This document shows, piece after piece, positions 35,040-45,048 of a stretch of 64,000 nucleotides of DNA. Numbering within the stretch: position 1 is the first letter of the stretch; each line of letters starts with the position of its first letter. This stretch comes from UTCHB3 sp964371075 (GTDB lineage Bacteria > Bacteroidota > Ignavibacteria > Ignavibacteriales > Ignavibacteriaceae), in NCBI GenBank assembly GCA_964371075.1, contig CAYJKN010000006.1:251539-315538 (forward strand). Direction: 5' to 3'. Under the pieces are notes generated by a model, which worked only from the letters and a program-made list of their open reading frames with translations, was not told the DNA's origin and did no database searches. A program made the position numbers and the translations under genes.

Positions 35040-36314
35040 ATGAAAAGATTATTTTTATTTTTTATCCTGGTGTTCACAGTGGGGATTAATGCCCAGCCGG
35101 ATCAGGGCAAACCAGAGGATTACAGTCGCGAACCTGTTTTCTATTTTGATATATATAATTTTTATTCCGGTGACAGTGCAAACACAAAAGTTGATTTTTT
35201 TCTTCAACTCCCGTTTGAGAAATTGAGTTTTATTAAAGCCGGTGAAAAGTTTCGAGCTGAATATTCGGTTTCTGTGACAGTGAATGATGAAAATAAACTA
35301 AAACTCATTACTGAAAAATCGTGGACCGAAAAGATTGAGTTGATGGATTTTAACAAAACAAATTCAAAATCAGACTACAATCTTTCAGCAAGATCATTTA
35401 AACTCGCTCCCGGAAAATATTATTTCACGATCCTTGTAGAAGATTTGGATTCGCGGAAGGAATATAGAGCAGAAGCTGAGGTTCCTGTTCGTACTTTTGA
35501 TCAGGAGCTTGCAATAAGTGATATAATGCTGATTTCAAGCAAGACTACATCTGAAACCGGAACTGTTAAAATTGTTCCTAATCTTTCCCGTAATGTGGCA
35601 GCTCAGAAAGGTGGAATTCCAATATTTTTTGAAGTTTATTCCTCTGCTGAAAGAGATCTTGAACTCACATACACAATAGTGGACACAAAAAACAATCCTC
35701 TATTTACCGACAAAAAGATTGAAAAACTTAAAACGGGGAATACCCAACTTTTTTATACCTTTGACTTCAAGGATGCCGGAATGGGTGAATACCGGATGGT
35801 AATCAGTGCTCCGTTTGTAGATGATAATACCGTTGTTGTGAGCACAAAGTCATTCTTTTCCAGATGGTCAGGTATGCCGGCAACTGCTAAAGATCTTGAA
35901 AAAGCATCAGATCAGATGATTTATATTGCCGGTCCCGACGAGATTGATTTTATTCAGGATGGGAAAGATTTTGCCGAGAAACTCGACAGATTTATGGAAT
36001 TTTGGGAGAAAAAAGACCCGACTCAGGGAACACCTGAGAACGAGGTTTTTAACGAGTATTACCGAAGAATAGAGTTTGCAAATAAAAACTTTAAACAAAT
36101 GCTTGAAGGTTGGAGGAGTGACATGGGTATGGTTTATATCACCCTTGGATCACCAAACAATGTTGAGAGACATCCCTTTGAATATGACAGCAAACCTTAT
36201 GAAGTTTGGGACTACTACGACATTAACCGCAGATTTATATTCGTTGATCAGACAGGATTTGGAGATTATCGTCTGGTCACTCCGTTTTTTGGAGAATACC
36301 GGTACAGATATTAG
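35040..36314 (+). CDS. GWxTD-domain secreted protein
   Basis: This secreted protein has a signal peptide (MKRLFLFFILVFTVGINA-Q), a beta-rich middle region and the C-terminal GWxTD-type domain. That domain includes EKLDRFMEFWEKKDPTQGTPENE, the name-giving GWRSDMGMVYI (a variant with Ser for Thr) and YEVWDYY. The domain is widespread in Bacteroidetes and Acidobacteria, with unknown role. I chose the start two bases after the rimO stop, because the signal peptide begins there. Confidence 0.88.
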   Translation: MKRLFLFFILVFTVGINAQPDQGKPEDYSREPVFYFDIYNFYSGDSANTKVDFFLQLPFEKLSFIKAGEKFRAEYSVSVTVNDENKLKLITEKSWTEKIELMDFNKTNSKSDYNLSARSFKLAPGKYYFTILVEDLDSRKEYRAEAEVPVRTFDQELAISDIMLISSKTTSETGTVKIVPNLSRNVAAQKGGIPIFFEVYSSAERDLELTYTIVDTKNNPLFTDKKIEKLKTGNTQLFYTFDFKDAGMGEYRMVISAPFVDDNTVVVSTKSFFSRWSGMPATAKDLEKASDQMIYIAGPDEIDFIQDGKDFAEKLDRFMEFWEKKDPTQGTPENEVFNEYYRRIEFANKNFKQMLEGWRSDMGMVYITLGSPNNVERHPFEYDSKPYEVWDYYDINRRFIFVDQTGFGDYRLVTPFFGEYRYRY

Positions 36315-36323
36315 GAGTAAAAA

Positions 36324-37286
36324 TTGATACTTACAGTCACACTTAATCCGATAATTGAGCAGAGATTACATTTCTCAAAAGTTTTGAGAGGTGAAGCAAA
36401 CAGAGCTCTTAAACAGAGTTATTATGCCGGTGGTAAGGGAATTAATGTTAGTCGCCAGTTGAATAAAATGGGTATAAAAAACCTTGCATGCACTTTTCTT
36501 GGTGGTGATAACGGTAGAAGATTAAGAGCTACGATGACCGCGGAAGGAATTAACTTCACTGCCATTGCTGTGAAGTCGGAAACCAGAAGTGGAACGATTG
36601 TGATTGAAGATGAGCCGGTAAGGGTAACCCATCTTTTTGGCGAAAATTCGGTTATTACTCCTGAAGAAGTGAATGAATTTAAGTTCAAACTTGAAAAAAT
36701 GATTCAAAATTGTGAGTATGTTGTCTTTTCCGGAAGCAGTCCTTCTCCTGCATGTGATGATATTTTTGCTTATGGAGTTCAAATTGCTGAAAAATATGAC
36801 AAAACCGCTGTCGTTGATACTTATGGCAAAGCGCTTGAATTTGCGATAAAAGAACAACCTGCGATTCTTCATATAAATAAAAAGGAAGCCTCCGACTATT
36901 TTGGTAAAAAGATAGAAGATGAAGCAGATGTAATCTCGGCTCTCGAGGAGTTTCATAAACTTGGAATTAAGATCGGAATTATTACCGATGGTGATTCCCC
37001 GGTTTACATGAATCATTTTGGGTTTATTCACAAAGTTACACCCCCTGAGATAAAGGTTATTGATGAAACGGGGAGTGGAGATGCGTTTGTGGCAGGGCTT
37101 GTTTATGGCTTGTATAATGATGAGGTATTGACAGATATTCTGAGAATGGCAACAAGTTGTGGAGCTGCCAACGCAGGCAGTGTATCAGTTTGTGAGGTAG
37201 ATTATGTCGACATTGAACACCTCCTTAATGATATTCTGATAGAGCCCATAGGCAAGAAAATGAACCTGATGAATGAAATGCTTTAA
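36324..37286 (+). CDS. PfkB-family sugar kinase (1-phosphofructokinase/tagatose-6-phosphate kinase type)
   Basis: This kinase phosphorylates a sugar or sugar phosphate with ATP. The N-terminus TVTLNPIIEQRL is like the TLNPAID of 1-phosphofructokinase. The first PfkB signature is GGKGINVSRQLNKMG (near residue 37). The second is DETGSGDAFVAGLVYG (near residue 246), with the catalytic Asp. The start is TTG after AGGAG. The exact substrate cannot be told. The last codons overlap the start of the Omp85 gene by 14 bases. Confidence 0.9.
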   Translation: MILTVTLNPIIEQRLHFSKVLRGEANRALKQSYYAGGKGINVSRQLNKMGIKNLACTFLGGDNGRRLRATMTAEGINFTAIAVKSETRSGTIVIEDEPVRVTHLFGENSVITPEEVNEFKFKLEKMIQNCEYVVFSGSSPSPACDDIFAYGVQIAEKYDKTAVVDTYGKALEFAIKEQPAILHINKKEASDYFGKKIEDEADVISALEEFHKLGIKIGIITDGDSPVYMNHFGFIHKVTPPEIKVIDETGSGDAFVAGLVYGLYNDEVLTDILRMATSCGAANAGSVSVCEVDYVDIEHLLNDILIEPIGKKMNLMNEML

Positions 37287-39018
37287 GCTCTTTTTTCTTT
37301 TTATATCCACACCTCTATTTTGCCAATCGATAACCGGAATCGAATTTTCGGGGGATCGACCATTGGAAGGAAAAGAGTTAACCACGGCTTTAGGGATAAC
37401 TTTCCCGATAAAAACCGAACTTTTTAATCTTGATTCTTTAAATCACCGTATCTCCACCAAATTGAATTCCAAAGGTTATTTCCATCATCGTCTGACTTCT
37501 GTAATTACTCCAACAGATTCCTCAACTTCAAAAATATTTGTAAATATAACCTCCGGTCCCAGAGCAGTTCTGAAATCACTAAAATTTCTCAACGGTTCTG
37601 ATTCATTAATCCTGGGGATGAGGGCACTCGACTTTAGTGAGGGAAACCCTTATGATGAGATTGAGATACAGTCTGTTTTTATTGAAATCCTGGATGAACT
37701 TGAAAAAAGAGGATACCCATTTGCAAAGATTGTGGTAAATTCTCTCGGATTGGAAATATCCGCAGATTCTTCCTCCTCTTCAGTTCACCTTAATATAACA
37801 CTTGATTCAAATCTTAAAGCGGTCATCACCAAAATTGAAATAGTTGGCAATGAAAATACTTCCGCAGATGTAATTTTACGAGAAATTAAAGTAAAGTCAG
37901 GTGACATCTATTATCCACAAAACAACAGGTTGCTCACTTCACGATTAAACAGGTTACGCTTTTTTGAGCCGGTTCCCGATCCTGAATTCTACTTTAATGA
38001 AGGAAAAGAAGGAATACTAAAAATTACTGTAAAAGAGACAAATACCAATAATTTTGATGGTATCATCGGTTACATACCACCTGCTCAAAACGAGGAGGCG
38101 GGTTATCTTACCGGACTCGTAAATATAAATATGAGAAATCTTTTTGGAACTGGAAGAAATTTTAGTTTTAAATGGCAACAACTCGACAGAAATTCGCAGG
38201 AACTTGATCTTCGTTATCTTGAACCCTTTTTATTTGGGCTCCCGCTAAACATCTCACCCCGGCTTTATCAAAGGAAACAGGACACTCTTTATGTTGATCG
38301 ATTTGTTGAAGTAACAGCTGACTACCAGACGGGCGAAAATTTTGCATTCTCAGCAACCTTTGCATCACAATCGATAATCCCAACACTCTTCGAGAAACCG
38401 GTTTTTACTGTCTATAATTCTTCAATCCTTACCGGTGGGGTGGGGTTAAGATATGACACGCGTGATGACCCCGTGTCACCTGTAAGTGGAATCAATTTCT
38501 TTTCCTCTTTTTCAATCTCCAACAAAAAAATAAATGGCCCTGCTGAGTTCATAACGGCAAATCAGGTGCTGCAAGTAAACTTAAAAAAGATTAATTTTGA
38601 TTTCGATTTATTTCTTGAAATATTTAACCGGAATGTGGTTGCCCTTGGAGTGAGTGTAAGAGAGATTCAGGGCGATTTTATTGAAGAGAGCGATTACTTT
38701 AAGCTTGGGGGTAATTCAACCCTTAGAGGGTATCGGGAGGAACAATTCAGGGGTAACAGGGTGGCATGGTCCAATATTGAATACAGATATCTGATTTCGA
38801 GACGGTCATACCTGTTTGCTTTTTTTGATTCAGGGTATTATCTCGTAAATGGCAATGAATCGAGAAAAATTGTTGAAACAAGCGCATTCAAAAACGGATA
38901 CGGTTTTGGAATGAGTTTTGAAACGGGCATTGGTCTTTTAAGTGTAAGTTATGCTCTCGCCTCCGGTGAGGGGTTTAGTGATGGTAAAATCCATTTTGGA
39001 ATAATCAACCAATTTTGA
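37273..39018 (+). CDS. Omp85-superfamily outer-membrane protein with POTRA domains
   Basis: The protein resembles BamA/TamA. It begins with a signal peptide (about residues 1-18). At least two to three POTRA-like modules follow, the last being ITKIEIVGNENTSADVILREI near residue 175. The C-terminal half is a 16-stranded-type barrel with the family motif NSTLRGYREEQFRGN near residue 482. It has fewer POTRA modules than a typical BamA, so a secondary Omp85 such as TamA-like or a lipoprotein/enzyme exporter is likely. The start overlaps the kinase gene. Confidence 0.88.
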   Translation: MKCFKLFFLFISTPLFCQSITGIEFSGDRPLEGKELTTALGITFPIKTELFNLDSLNHRISTKLNSKGYFHHRLTSVITPTDSSTSKIFVNITSGPRAVLKSLKFLNGSDSLILGMRALDFSEGNPYDEIEIQSVFIEILDELEKRGYPFAKIVVNSLGLEISADSSSSSVHLNITLDSNLKAVITKIEIVGNENTSADVILREIKVKSGDIYYPQNNRLLTSRLNRLRFFEPVPDPEFYFNEGKEGILKITVKETNTNNFDGIIGYIPPAQNEEAGYLTGLVNINMRNLFGTGRNFSFKWQQLDRNSQELDLRYLEPFLFGLPLNISPRLYQRKQDTLYVDRFVEVTADYQTGENFAFSATFASQSIIPTLFEKPVFTVYNSSILTGGVGLRYDTRDDPVSPVSGINFFSSFSISNKKINGPAEFITANQVLQVNLKKINFDFDLFLEIFNRNVVALGVSVREIQGDFIEESDYFKLGGNSTLRGYREEQFRGNRVAWSNIEYRYLISRRSYLFAFFDSGYYLVNGNESRKIVETSAFKNGYGFGMSFETGIGLLSVSYALASGEGFSDGKIHFGIINQF

Positions 39019-39022
39019 GTTT

Positions 39023-41380
39023 ATGGAAAAAATAGTAAAATATATTGTGGCACCATTGATAACGATAGTTATCCTTTCAGTGGTTGTTTATTTCTTTTTT
39101 AAATCGATTCTTGGCACATCTGTTCCCGATTATGAAGGGGAGTTTGAAGTTGACGGTTTGCTCGACAGTGTAGCAATATATACGAGTGGTGAAGGGATAC
39201 CCTTTATTAAGGCCTCAAATACAAAAGATATGTTATTCACTTTGGGTTATCTACATGCCAGGGACAGACTGCTCGAACTTGAGTTTAACAGACTTGTTGC
39301 AGAAGGGCGACTCTCGGAATTTTTTGGTCCCAAAATGGTAAACACCGATAAATATCTAAGACAGTTGATGCTTCCAATAAAAGCTGCATTACAACTGAAG
39401 GAAATCAACTCAAAAACTCTGCCACTGCTTCAGGCTTATACTGAGGGTATTAACTATTGTATTAACTCAGAAAGTGTAATCATTCAAAGTGAATTTGCCG
39501 CAACGGGCATACAACCCGGTAATTGGAATGTTAAGGATATTGTTCTCCTGTCCCTTCTTGAAAATTTCAGGGATGAAGGAAAATACAATTTGGGTGATTT
39601 AACCGGGCTAATGAAGGAAAAGTTGGGAATTGAGAAAGCTGCATCAGTTTTTGGTGGTCCCGTAGATTCTTCAAAAGTAAATGAATATTCAAAAATTAGA
39701 GAATATCTTTTGAGAGAAGAGCTTTCATTGAGGGGTCAGCTCGGACTGCTGGGGGATAACGATGTCTCATACAAAGAAGTTACAGGTTTAAAAGGGGCTT
39801 TTGTCTCTCTGAACGGATCATATACCTTCCCCGGTAGGTATTACACTGTTTCATACGATGTTGCAGGGATAAAAGGATCAGGTATTACCGTTCCGGGGGT
39901 GCCTGTGCTTTACCTCGGAATGAAGGGAGAAGAAGCCTGGGTACTGCTCACTTCAAAAAAAGACTTAAGGCAAAAAAAAATTACACAATTTGATGACCGT
40001 GGCAACCTGATACTTAACGGCAAAATTAAAGGGAAAATTGCACTTCACAAAGACACGATCAAAATAAAAGAAAGTGAACCGGAGATACTGGAGATTCTTA
40101 CCGGTGCCTCAGGTGAAGTGATTACGGGTAAAGAACCGGGTGAAGATATCTACAATTCTGATTCCACCGAAGTATTAAAAGTATATTTGGCCGAAAGTTT
40201 TTATCTCACAGGTTTTAATGCTGCTGCATTTCTAAACTCAGGATTAGGATTTTGGACTGAAGGTGTCTCGACAAAATATTTTAGTGATGAAGCCAATACT
40301 GAGATTCTCTTAAAATCAAAAAGTGAAATTGTTAAGGTAGTATCAACAAAAAGTGTTGCACAAAAAGAGACACAGGAAGCTCCCTCAAAAAAGAAAAAAC
40401 CGTCGAAGAAAAAGACAAAACCTGTTGTTGTGAAGGAACCACAAAATGAGCGCCCCTCGGAGGAGGGAGTGGAAGTTGTAAAAGTAACTGAATCAGGTGA
40501 TTTATCAGGGGACGGTTTCTTCCGATTGATCCCTTCGGTTTCGGAAAGACCATGGCTACAAAAACCTGAAGGGAAAAATATTCCTTCATTCCTGCTTAAT
40601 GATGTAACTTCCGACTTTAGTCTTAAAATGGTTCCTCTGATTATTAATGCTTTCTCGGGAGTCGCCAAAAAAGACACAAATATCACACAGTCGCTGAGGG
40701 TTATTTCAGGTTGGAGTGGTGAATATTTATCAGGTCTTCAAGCACCCTTGATAATGGCAGAATTTTTAAAATATTATACCGTGAACATTTTTGGTGATGA
40801 ATTTTCAAAAGAAGATTTTGAAATCTTTTTTGGTGTTGGAGGTTATCCACTGTCAAGACTAAAGGAATTATCATTCGAAAAAAATGCGCAAGTGTATGAT
40901 CTTAGAAATACTTCGACTATCGAAGATCGCGACCAGATAATACAAAAAAGTTTCGCTGAAGCTCTTACCTCCATTGAAAAAAAATATGGTGATAACCTGA
41001 TCTTGTGGTTGTGGGGAAATGAGAACATTTTTATACCCAGGCACATTCTTGGTAATTTGATGGGTGGCATATCTGATGTTTTGGTTTTGGAGACCGCCGG
41101 AATGAGTGGATTTTATGATACACAATTTACATCAGCAATAAATCCGTTTTCTGCACGGACAGGTGATAAAAATTTTTCAGGTCGTGGTACTATTAACCGG
41201 TTTTACCTTGAACCTGAACGGGGCATATTATTAACCATACCCTATCTTGGTAATTCAGGTAACTTTGCTGACAAAATGTCGGGGGTTACATATATTAACT
41301 TTCTGGAAGGTAAGTTGATTTCTTTGGCTCCTGTTGCGAATGAAAACGACAAAGTTCTGAGATTAATTAAAAAAATGTGA
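39023..41380 (+). CDS. Penicillin-acylase (S45)-family protein, probably without the standard nucleophile
   Basis: This large protein has one membrane span at residues 6-28 and belongs to the penicillin amidase (Ntn-hydrolase) family: EGIPFIKASNTKDMLFTLGYLHARDRLLELEFNR and GRLSEFFGP match the alpha chain. GSGITVPGVPVLYLGMKGEEAWVL matches the beta-chain region. The usual SNNWVV-type nucleophile segment just before the beta chain is not recognisable; the stretch around residues 255-280 reads differently. A Lys-rich insert lies near 450-465. It may be inactive as a hydrolase and work in the envelope. It lies next to the Omp85 gene. Confidence 0.78.
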   Translation: MEKIVKYIVAPLITIVILSVVVYFFFKSILGTSVPDYEGEFEVDGLLDSVAIYTSGEGIPFIKASNTKDMLFTLGYLHARDRLLELEFNRLVAEGRLSEFFGPKMVNTDKYLRQLMLPIKAALQLKEINSKTLPLLQAYTEGINYCINSESVIIQSEFAATGIQPGNWNVKDIVLLSLLENFRDEGKYNLGDLTGLMKEKLGIEKAASVFGGPVDSSKVNEYSKIREYLLREELSLRGQLGLLGDNDVSYKEVTGLKGAFVSLNGSYTFPGRYYTVSYDVAGIKGSGITVPGVPVLYLGMKGEEAWVLLTSKKDLRQKKITQFDDRGNLILNGKIKGKIALHKDTIKIKESEPEILEILTGASGEVITGKEPGEDIYNSDSTEVLKVYLAESFYLTGFNAAAFLNSGLGFWTEGVSTKYFSDEANTEILLKSKSEIVKVVSTKSVAQKETQEAPSKKKKPSKKKTKPVVVKEPQNERPSEEGVEVVKVTESGDLSGDGFFRLIPSVSERPWLQKPEGKNIPSFLLNDVTSDFSLKMVPLIINAFSGVAKKDTNITQSLRVISGWSGEYLSGLQAPLIMAEFLKYYTVNIFGDEFSKEDFEIFFGVGGYPLSRLKELSFEKNAQVYDLRNTSTIEDRDQIIQKSFAEALTSIEKKYGDNLILWLWGNENIFIPRHILGNLMGGISDVLVLETAGMSGFYDTQFTSAINPFSARTGDKNFSGRGTINRFYLEPERGILLTIPYLGNSGNFADKMSGVTYINFLEGKLISLAPVANENDKVLRLIKKM

Positions 41381-41459
41381 TTTATCGTACTTAAGGTTTT
41401 TAAATTCATCGTAAATTAGTATTTTAAGTAGTCTTCATTTATTAAACTCTATAAGTTCC

Positions 41460-42863
41460 ATGAAAAAGTTTTATACCATCTTGTTTCTGATACCCATTTT
41501 GCTGTTCACCGGCTGTCAAAAAAGTGACACTGCCTCTAATCCTGTAACAGGTGATGAAACAGGCACTGTCATAATTAACGGTGAGGTGGTCGATTTTTCA
41601 ACGGGTTCGCCGGTTGCAAACGCAGCAATTTCACTCACCGGTTTCTCTTCAGACACTACCATTAATAAAAGTGCTGTTTCAGACGGGAGTGGGAAATATA
41701 CTTTCGAATTTACGATAAAGGCGGGATTGGAACTTGCACTCGTTGCACGAAAAGAAGGTTTTACATCTGATACAACAAAGGTTTTTGCAGTTGCAAACAG
41801 AACTATTACTGCTTCAAAACTTCTTCTTAAAGCTACAGGAAGTGGTGGATCGGGAACCAGAAACCCGGCCTCCCTCTATCTGACAGGTACTTCAGTTCCT
41901 AAAATAGGAATTAAAGGAGCAGGAGGACTGGAGAGTGTTCAACTGATATTCCAAGTGGTCGACTCATTGGGCATTGCTCTTGACCTCGACAATGCTGTTA
42001 ATGTTGGTTTTGTATTGGCTGCTTCACCGGGTTCAGGAACTGTGTTAAATCCTCCATCCACTCGTACTGATGCAAACGGACAAGCCTCGGTGGTTTTAAC
42101 CTCAGGTACCAAAGCCGGAGTTGTTCAAGTGACAGCTTCCATTTCCCTTGGTTCCAAAATTATTTCTTCAAATCCGGTTGCCGTAACGATACATGGTGGA
42201 CTTCCTGATCTGACACATTTTAGCTGTGTTCCCGCCAAGGTGAATATTCCCGGGTACAATATTTTTGGGGTTGAAGATATTATAACAGCTTATGTTGGTG
42301 ATAAATATTCCAATCCGGTCAGGCCCGGGACGGCTGTATATTTTTCAACTGAGGGGGGAATTATTGAGGGATCAGCACTTACTTCGGCTCTTGGAGTTGC
42401 CTCAGTCACTTTATATTCAGCTAACCCATTACCAAATCATCCTGTTTTTGGACCGGGGTTCGCCGCAGTTACCGCTGCAACAACTGATGAGAGTTTTGCA
42501 ACAATAAGACAATCCACTTTGGTACTCTTTTCCGGTGTACCTATAATAAACTGTTCACCTTTTGGATTTGATATCCCAAATGGTGGGTCACAGCTATTCA
42601 ACTATACCGTGATGGATCAAAACGGGAATCCATTATCTGAAGGAACTTCTATCACCGTGGCCGGTGAAGGGAAAGATTTTATTTTAACAGGCGACAAGGA
42701 ATCAACACTCCCCGATACACAAAGTCGCGCCTGGACCACATTTTCGTTCACTGTAGCGGATGCGATTGATACTGTGGCAGCAGTGAACAGATTAGTTATC
42801 ACCATCAAATCAGACGGAGAAAACGGCAAAGCTTCACTGATCTTCTCAGGGATTGTTCGTTAA
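41460..42863 (+). CDS. Lipoprotein with carboxypeptidase-regulatory-like and Ig-like domains
   Basis: The signal sequence ends in lipobox LFTGC (Cys19). Residues 38-125 form a carboxypeptidase-regulatory-like fold (INGEVVDFSTGSPVANAAISLTG then SDGSGKYTFEF). Further on lie two to three Big_1/invasin-like repeats with AVNVGFVLAASPGSG, TDANGQASVVLTSG and VYFSTEGGIIEGSALTSALGVASVTLYS. This is a surface adhesin or structural lipoprotein, function unknown. A gap of about 80 AT-rich bases separates it from the acylase-like gene. It converges on the methyltransferase gene with 3 bases between the two. Confidence 0.82.
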   Translation: MKKFYTILFLIPILLFTGCQKSDTASNPVTGDETGTVIINGEVVDFSTGSPVANAAISLTGFSSDTTINKSAVSDGSGKYTFEFTIKAGLELALVARKEGFTSDTTKVFAVANRTITASKLLLKATGSGGSGTRNPASLYLTGTSVPKIGIKGAGGLESVQLIFQVVDSLGIALDLDNAVNVGFVLAASPGSGTVLNPPSTRTDANGQASVVLTSGTKAGVVQVTASISLGSKIISSNPVAVTIHGGLPDLTHFSCVPAKVNIPGYNIFGVEDIITAYVGDKYSNPVRPGTAVYFSTEGGIIEGSALTSALGVASVTLYSANPLPNHPVFGPGFAAVTAATTDESFATIRQSTLVLFSGVPIINCSPFGFDIPNGGSQLFNYTVMDQNGNPLSEGTSITVAGEGKDFILTGDKESTLPDTQSRAWTTFSFTVADAIDTVAAVNRLVITIKSDGENGKASLIFSGIVR

Positions 42864-42866
42864 AAA

Positions 42867-43451
42867 TCAGATAAAAGGGATAAAAAACCCGGTACTTTTT
42901 TTATAAGTGTCGAATTCTCCCTTAAAGTGGGAAGCCAACATCTCTTCTTCCTTTTTTGCTCGTAATAACAAAAGAGGGAGACTCACCACAACTGTAAGGA
43001 TAATAACCGGTGAGGAGAGAAGAGCCACTCCAACACAAAAGTCGGCGAGCAATTGACTTAAGTATTGTGGATGGCGGATAAACTTGTAGAGTTCGTTTTT
43101 CACAAGGCGATGGTTTTTATAGATCATGATATCTGTTGAGTAACTTTCACTCAAAGTTTTATAACTTCTTATTTGAGCAAATGAGAAGAGTATAAACATG
43201 ACAAAAAACAGAATGCGGACAATGGCATCGGGAGTATATCCAAAAAACCATGTATCCACTATCGGGAAACACCCCAAAAACTGAAGTAGTGTTGAAACCG
43301 CAAGGACATTTGGAGGCATGGTTTGCAGCCACCCTGATGCTCGACGGGCAACAAGTCCCATTTTACCTTTTAAACTTTTTTGACTGCCGGCATAATTTGC
43401 CGACATCAGAAATACCAAAGCTACAAGTACAAGAATATTGATCGGATCCAT
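42867..43451 (-). CDS. Isoprenylcysteine carboxyl methyltransferase-like membrane protein
   Basis: This integral membrane protein has at least five hydrophobic segments and the C-terminal pattern of the ICMT/phospholipid methyltransferase (PEMT) superfamily: LYKFIRHPQYLSQLLADF, then RAKKEEEMLASHFKGEFDTYKK. These bacterial members use S-adenosylmethionine to methylate an unknown lipid or other membrane substrate, or have no proven activity. It is transcribed alone on the minus strand. Confidence 0.85.
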   Translation of the reverse strand: MDPINILVLVALVFLMSANYAGSQKSLKGKMGLVARRASGWLQTMPPNVLAVSTLLQFLGCFPIVDTWFFGYTPDAIVRILFFVMFILFSFAQIRSYKTLSESYSTDIMIYKNHRLVKNELYKFIRHPQYLSQLLADFCVGVALLSSPVIILTVVVSLPLLLLRAKKEEEMLASHFKGEFDTYKKSTGFFIPFI

Positions 43452-43520
43452 AATAACTAATTTTGTGACTTGTAAAGTTACTTATTTTTGATTTATCCCG
43501 AAACTTCTTCGAAGTTCTAA

Positions 43521-44645
43521 ATGAACAAAATGATGAATGATGACAACCAAACCCCGGACATTCCAGAAGATGTTATCAACAGCAACAAAATAGCTGCTCA
43601 CGATATAAACAATCTTTTCAGCAGCATCTTCGCAAGTATTGCCATGTTAAAAAAAGAACTTGCCGGCAAACCTGATGCGCTATACCTCCTCGAAAACATC
43701 GAACATTGTTCACACAGAGCAACTGAAATAACCGCTGAGGTGCTCTCTGACGGCACTTCAGAGATTAACAGGGAGAGCAGGATAAACACCAGGTTGTTGA
43801 TTAATGAAGTTGTCTCCTCAATGATTCAATCACTGCCAGATCAGATTAAAATTGTTACGGAAATTGACAGTATCGTTTCTGATCTCAAAGGAAATTCAAC
43901 AGAAATTTATCAAGTACTCGTGAATTTGTTGATGAATTCCGTGGAAGCCATCACAGACAGGGGAGAGATCAGGATCATCGTAAAGGATGTTCCAACTGCT
44001 GAAATAAGAGACCCTGACTCTGGAGAGTCGTCACACCCAAAAGTAAGTGTATCAGTTTTGGATGATGGAATTGGTATTCAGCCGGAAAACAAATCAAAGA
44101 TATTTGACCCTTATTTTTCAACAAAAAACAAAGGCAGAACCAGCGGAATTGGACTCTTTTCGGTAAAAAAAATAATCGATGGGCATGGTGGTACGATAGA
44201 TGTACAGAGTCATCCGGGTTATGGTTCAAGGTTTGATTTGGTATTACCGGCTTATTGTGCAAGGAGAAGAACCCGGCATGGAGATAAAGTTAATATTCTG
44301 ATAGCAGACGATGAAGTTCTATTGGTATCTATCCTGGAGGATCTGTTGACCGCTGCCGGGCATCAGATAACCACAGTGCCTTCGGCTGAAGCGGCAATTA
44401 ACAAATTGCGTAGCCAGGACGGTTTTGATATGTTGATAATTGATCTCAGGATGAATGGAATTGACGGGTTAAGCGGGATCAGGGAAATAAGGAAGTTTAA
44501 TCAGGATATCAAAATAATTCTTTCGACGGGGACAGTCGGGATCAAAAATATGTTGTTCCCTGAGGATGTAAGAGTTGATGCAACATTGCAAAAACCTTAT
44601 GAACTTGAGACCCTTTTGGCATTGATCGACTCAATGGTACAATAA
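43521..44645 (+). CDS. Soluble histidine kinase with C-terminal receiver
   Basis: This hybrid kinase has no membrane span. The phosphate-acceptor His is in IAAHDINNLFSSI near residue 27. LVNLLMNSVEAI is the N box, VLDDGIGIQPENKSKIFDPYF the G1 region, and GIGLFSVKKIIDGHGGTI the G2 box. The receiver domain starts near residue 255, with Asp in IIDLRMNGIDG and Lys in TLQKPYE. A short kinase with little N-terminal sensing region may be activated by a partner. It lies beside a single-domain response regulator on the opposite strand. Confidence 0.92.
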   Translation: MNKMMNDDNQTPDIPEDVINSNKIAAHDINNLFSSIFASIAMLKKELAGKPDALYLLENIEHCSHRATEITAEVLSDGTSEINRESRINTRLLINEVVSSMIQSLPDQIKIVTEIDSIVSDLKGNSTEIYQVLVNLLMNSVEAITDRGEIRIIVKDVPTAEIRDPDSGESSHPKVSVSVLDDGIGIQPENKSKIFDPYFSTKNKGRTSGIGLFSVKKIIDGHGGTIDVQSHPGYGSRFDLVLPAYCARRRTRHGDKVNILIADDEVLLVSILEDLLTAAGHQITTVPSAEAAINKLRSQDGFDMLIIDLRMNGIDGLSGIREIRKFNQDIKIILSTGTVGIKNMLFPEDVRVDATLQKPYELETLLALIDSMVQ

Positions 44646-44648
44646 ACG

Positions 44649-45008
44649 CTACATATATAAAACTTTTCTGATAGAAACAAGCAACTCATCAAGATCATAT
44701 GGCTTAGTGATGAAGTCGCTTGCTCCAAGTTTTGCCGATCTAATCGCTGAAGTAAGGTCAGCGTAAGCTGTAAGAACAATCACTTTTAAGATAATCCCTT
44801 CCTTATCCATCGTTTCCAGCACATAATAACCATCTTTCTCCGGCATATTGAGATCGAGGAGCATAAGGTCAATCCTGTTCTCCTTCAGATACGCGAGAGC
44901 TTTTTCGGCTGAATCCACGGTTGTTACAGTGTAGCCTACTTCGGTCAATTCTTCTTTCAGGATTTGACTGAGATTGATCTCATCGTCAACAATAAGGATT
45001 GTTTCCAT
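44649..45008 (-). CDS. Single-domain CheY-like response regulator
   Basis: This 119-residue receiver has no output domain. The acidic pair is VDDE, the acceptor Asp lies in MLLDLNMPEKDG (residue 53) and the conserved Lys in ITKPYDL. It may relay phosphate to, or bind, a partner such as the motility or pilus machinery. The stop lies 3 bases from the end of the hybrid kinase gene on the other strand, and the secretin gene follows downstream on the same strand, so it may be part of the pilus locus. Confidence 0.93.
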   Translation of the reverse strand: METILIVDDEINLSQILKEELTEVGYTVTTVDSAEKALAYLKENRIDLMLLDLNMPEKDGYYVLETMDKEGIILKVIVLTAYADLTSAIRSAKLGASDFITKPYDLDELLVSIRKVLYM

Positions 45009-45048
45009 GTTTTAATAATGCTTCGTTTTAAAAATATTTGATTATAAT

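Noticed and set aside
36522..37031. 169-codon minus-strand frame inside the PfkB kinase gene
   Set aside because: The kinase signatures lie on the plus strand; the opposite frame has no domain pattern.
40201..40686. 161-codon minus-strand frame inside the acylase-like gene
   Set aside because: It is Phe/Ser-rich and arises from the reverse complement of the Lys-rich insert.
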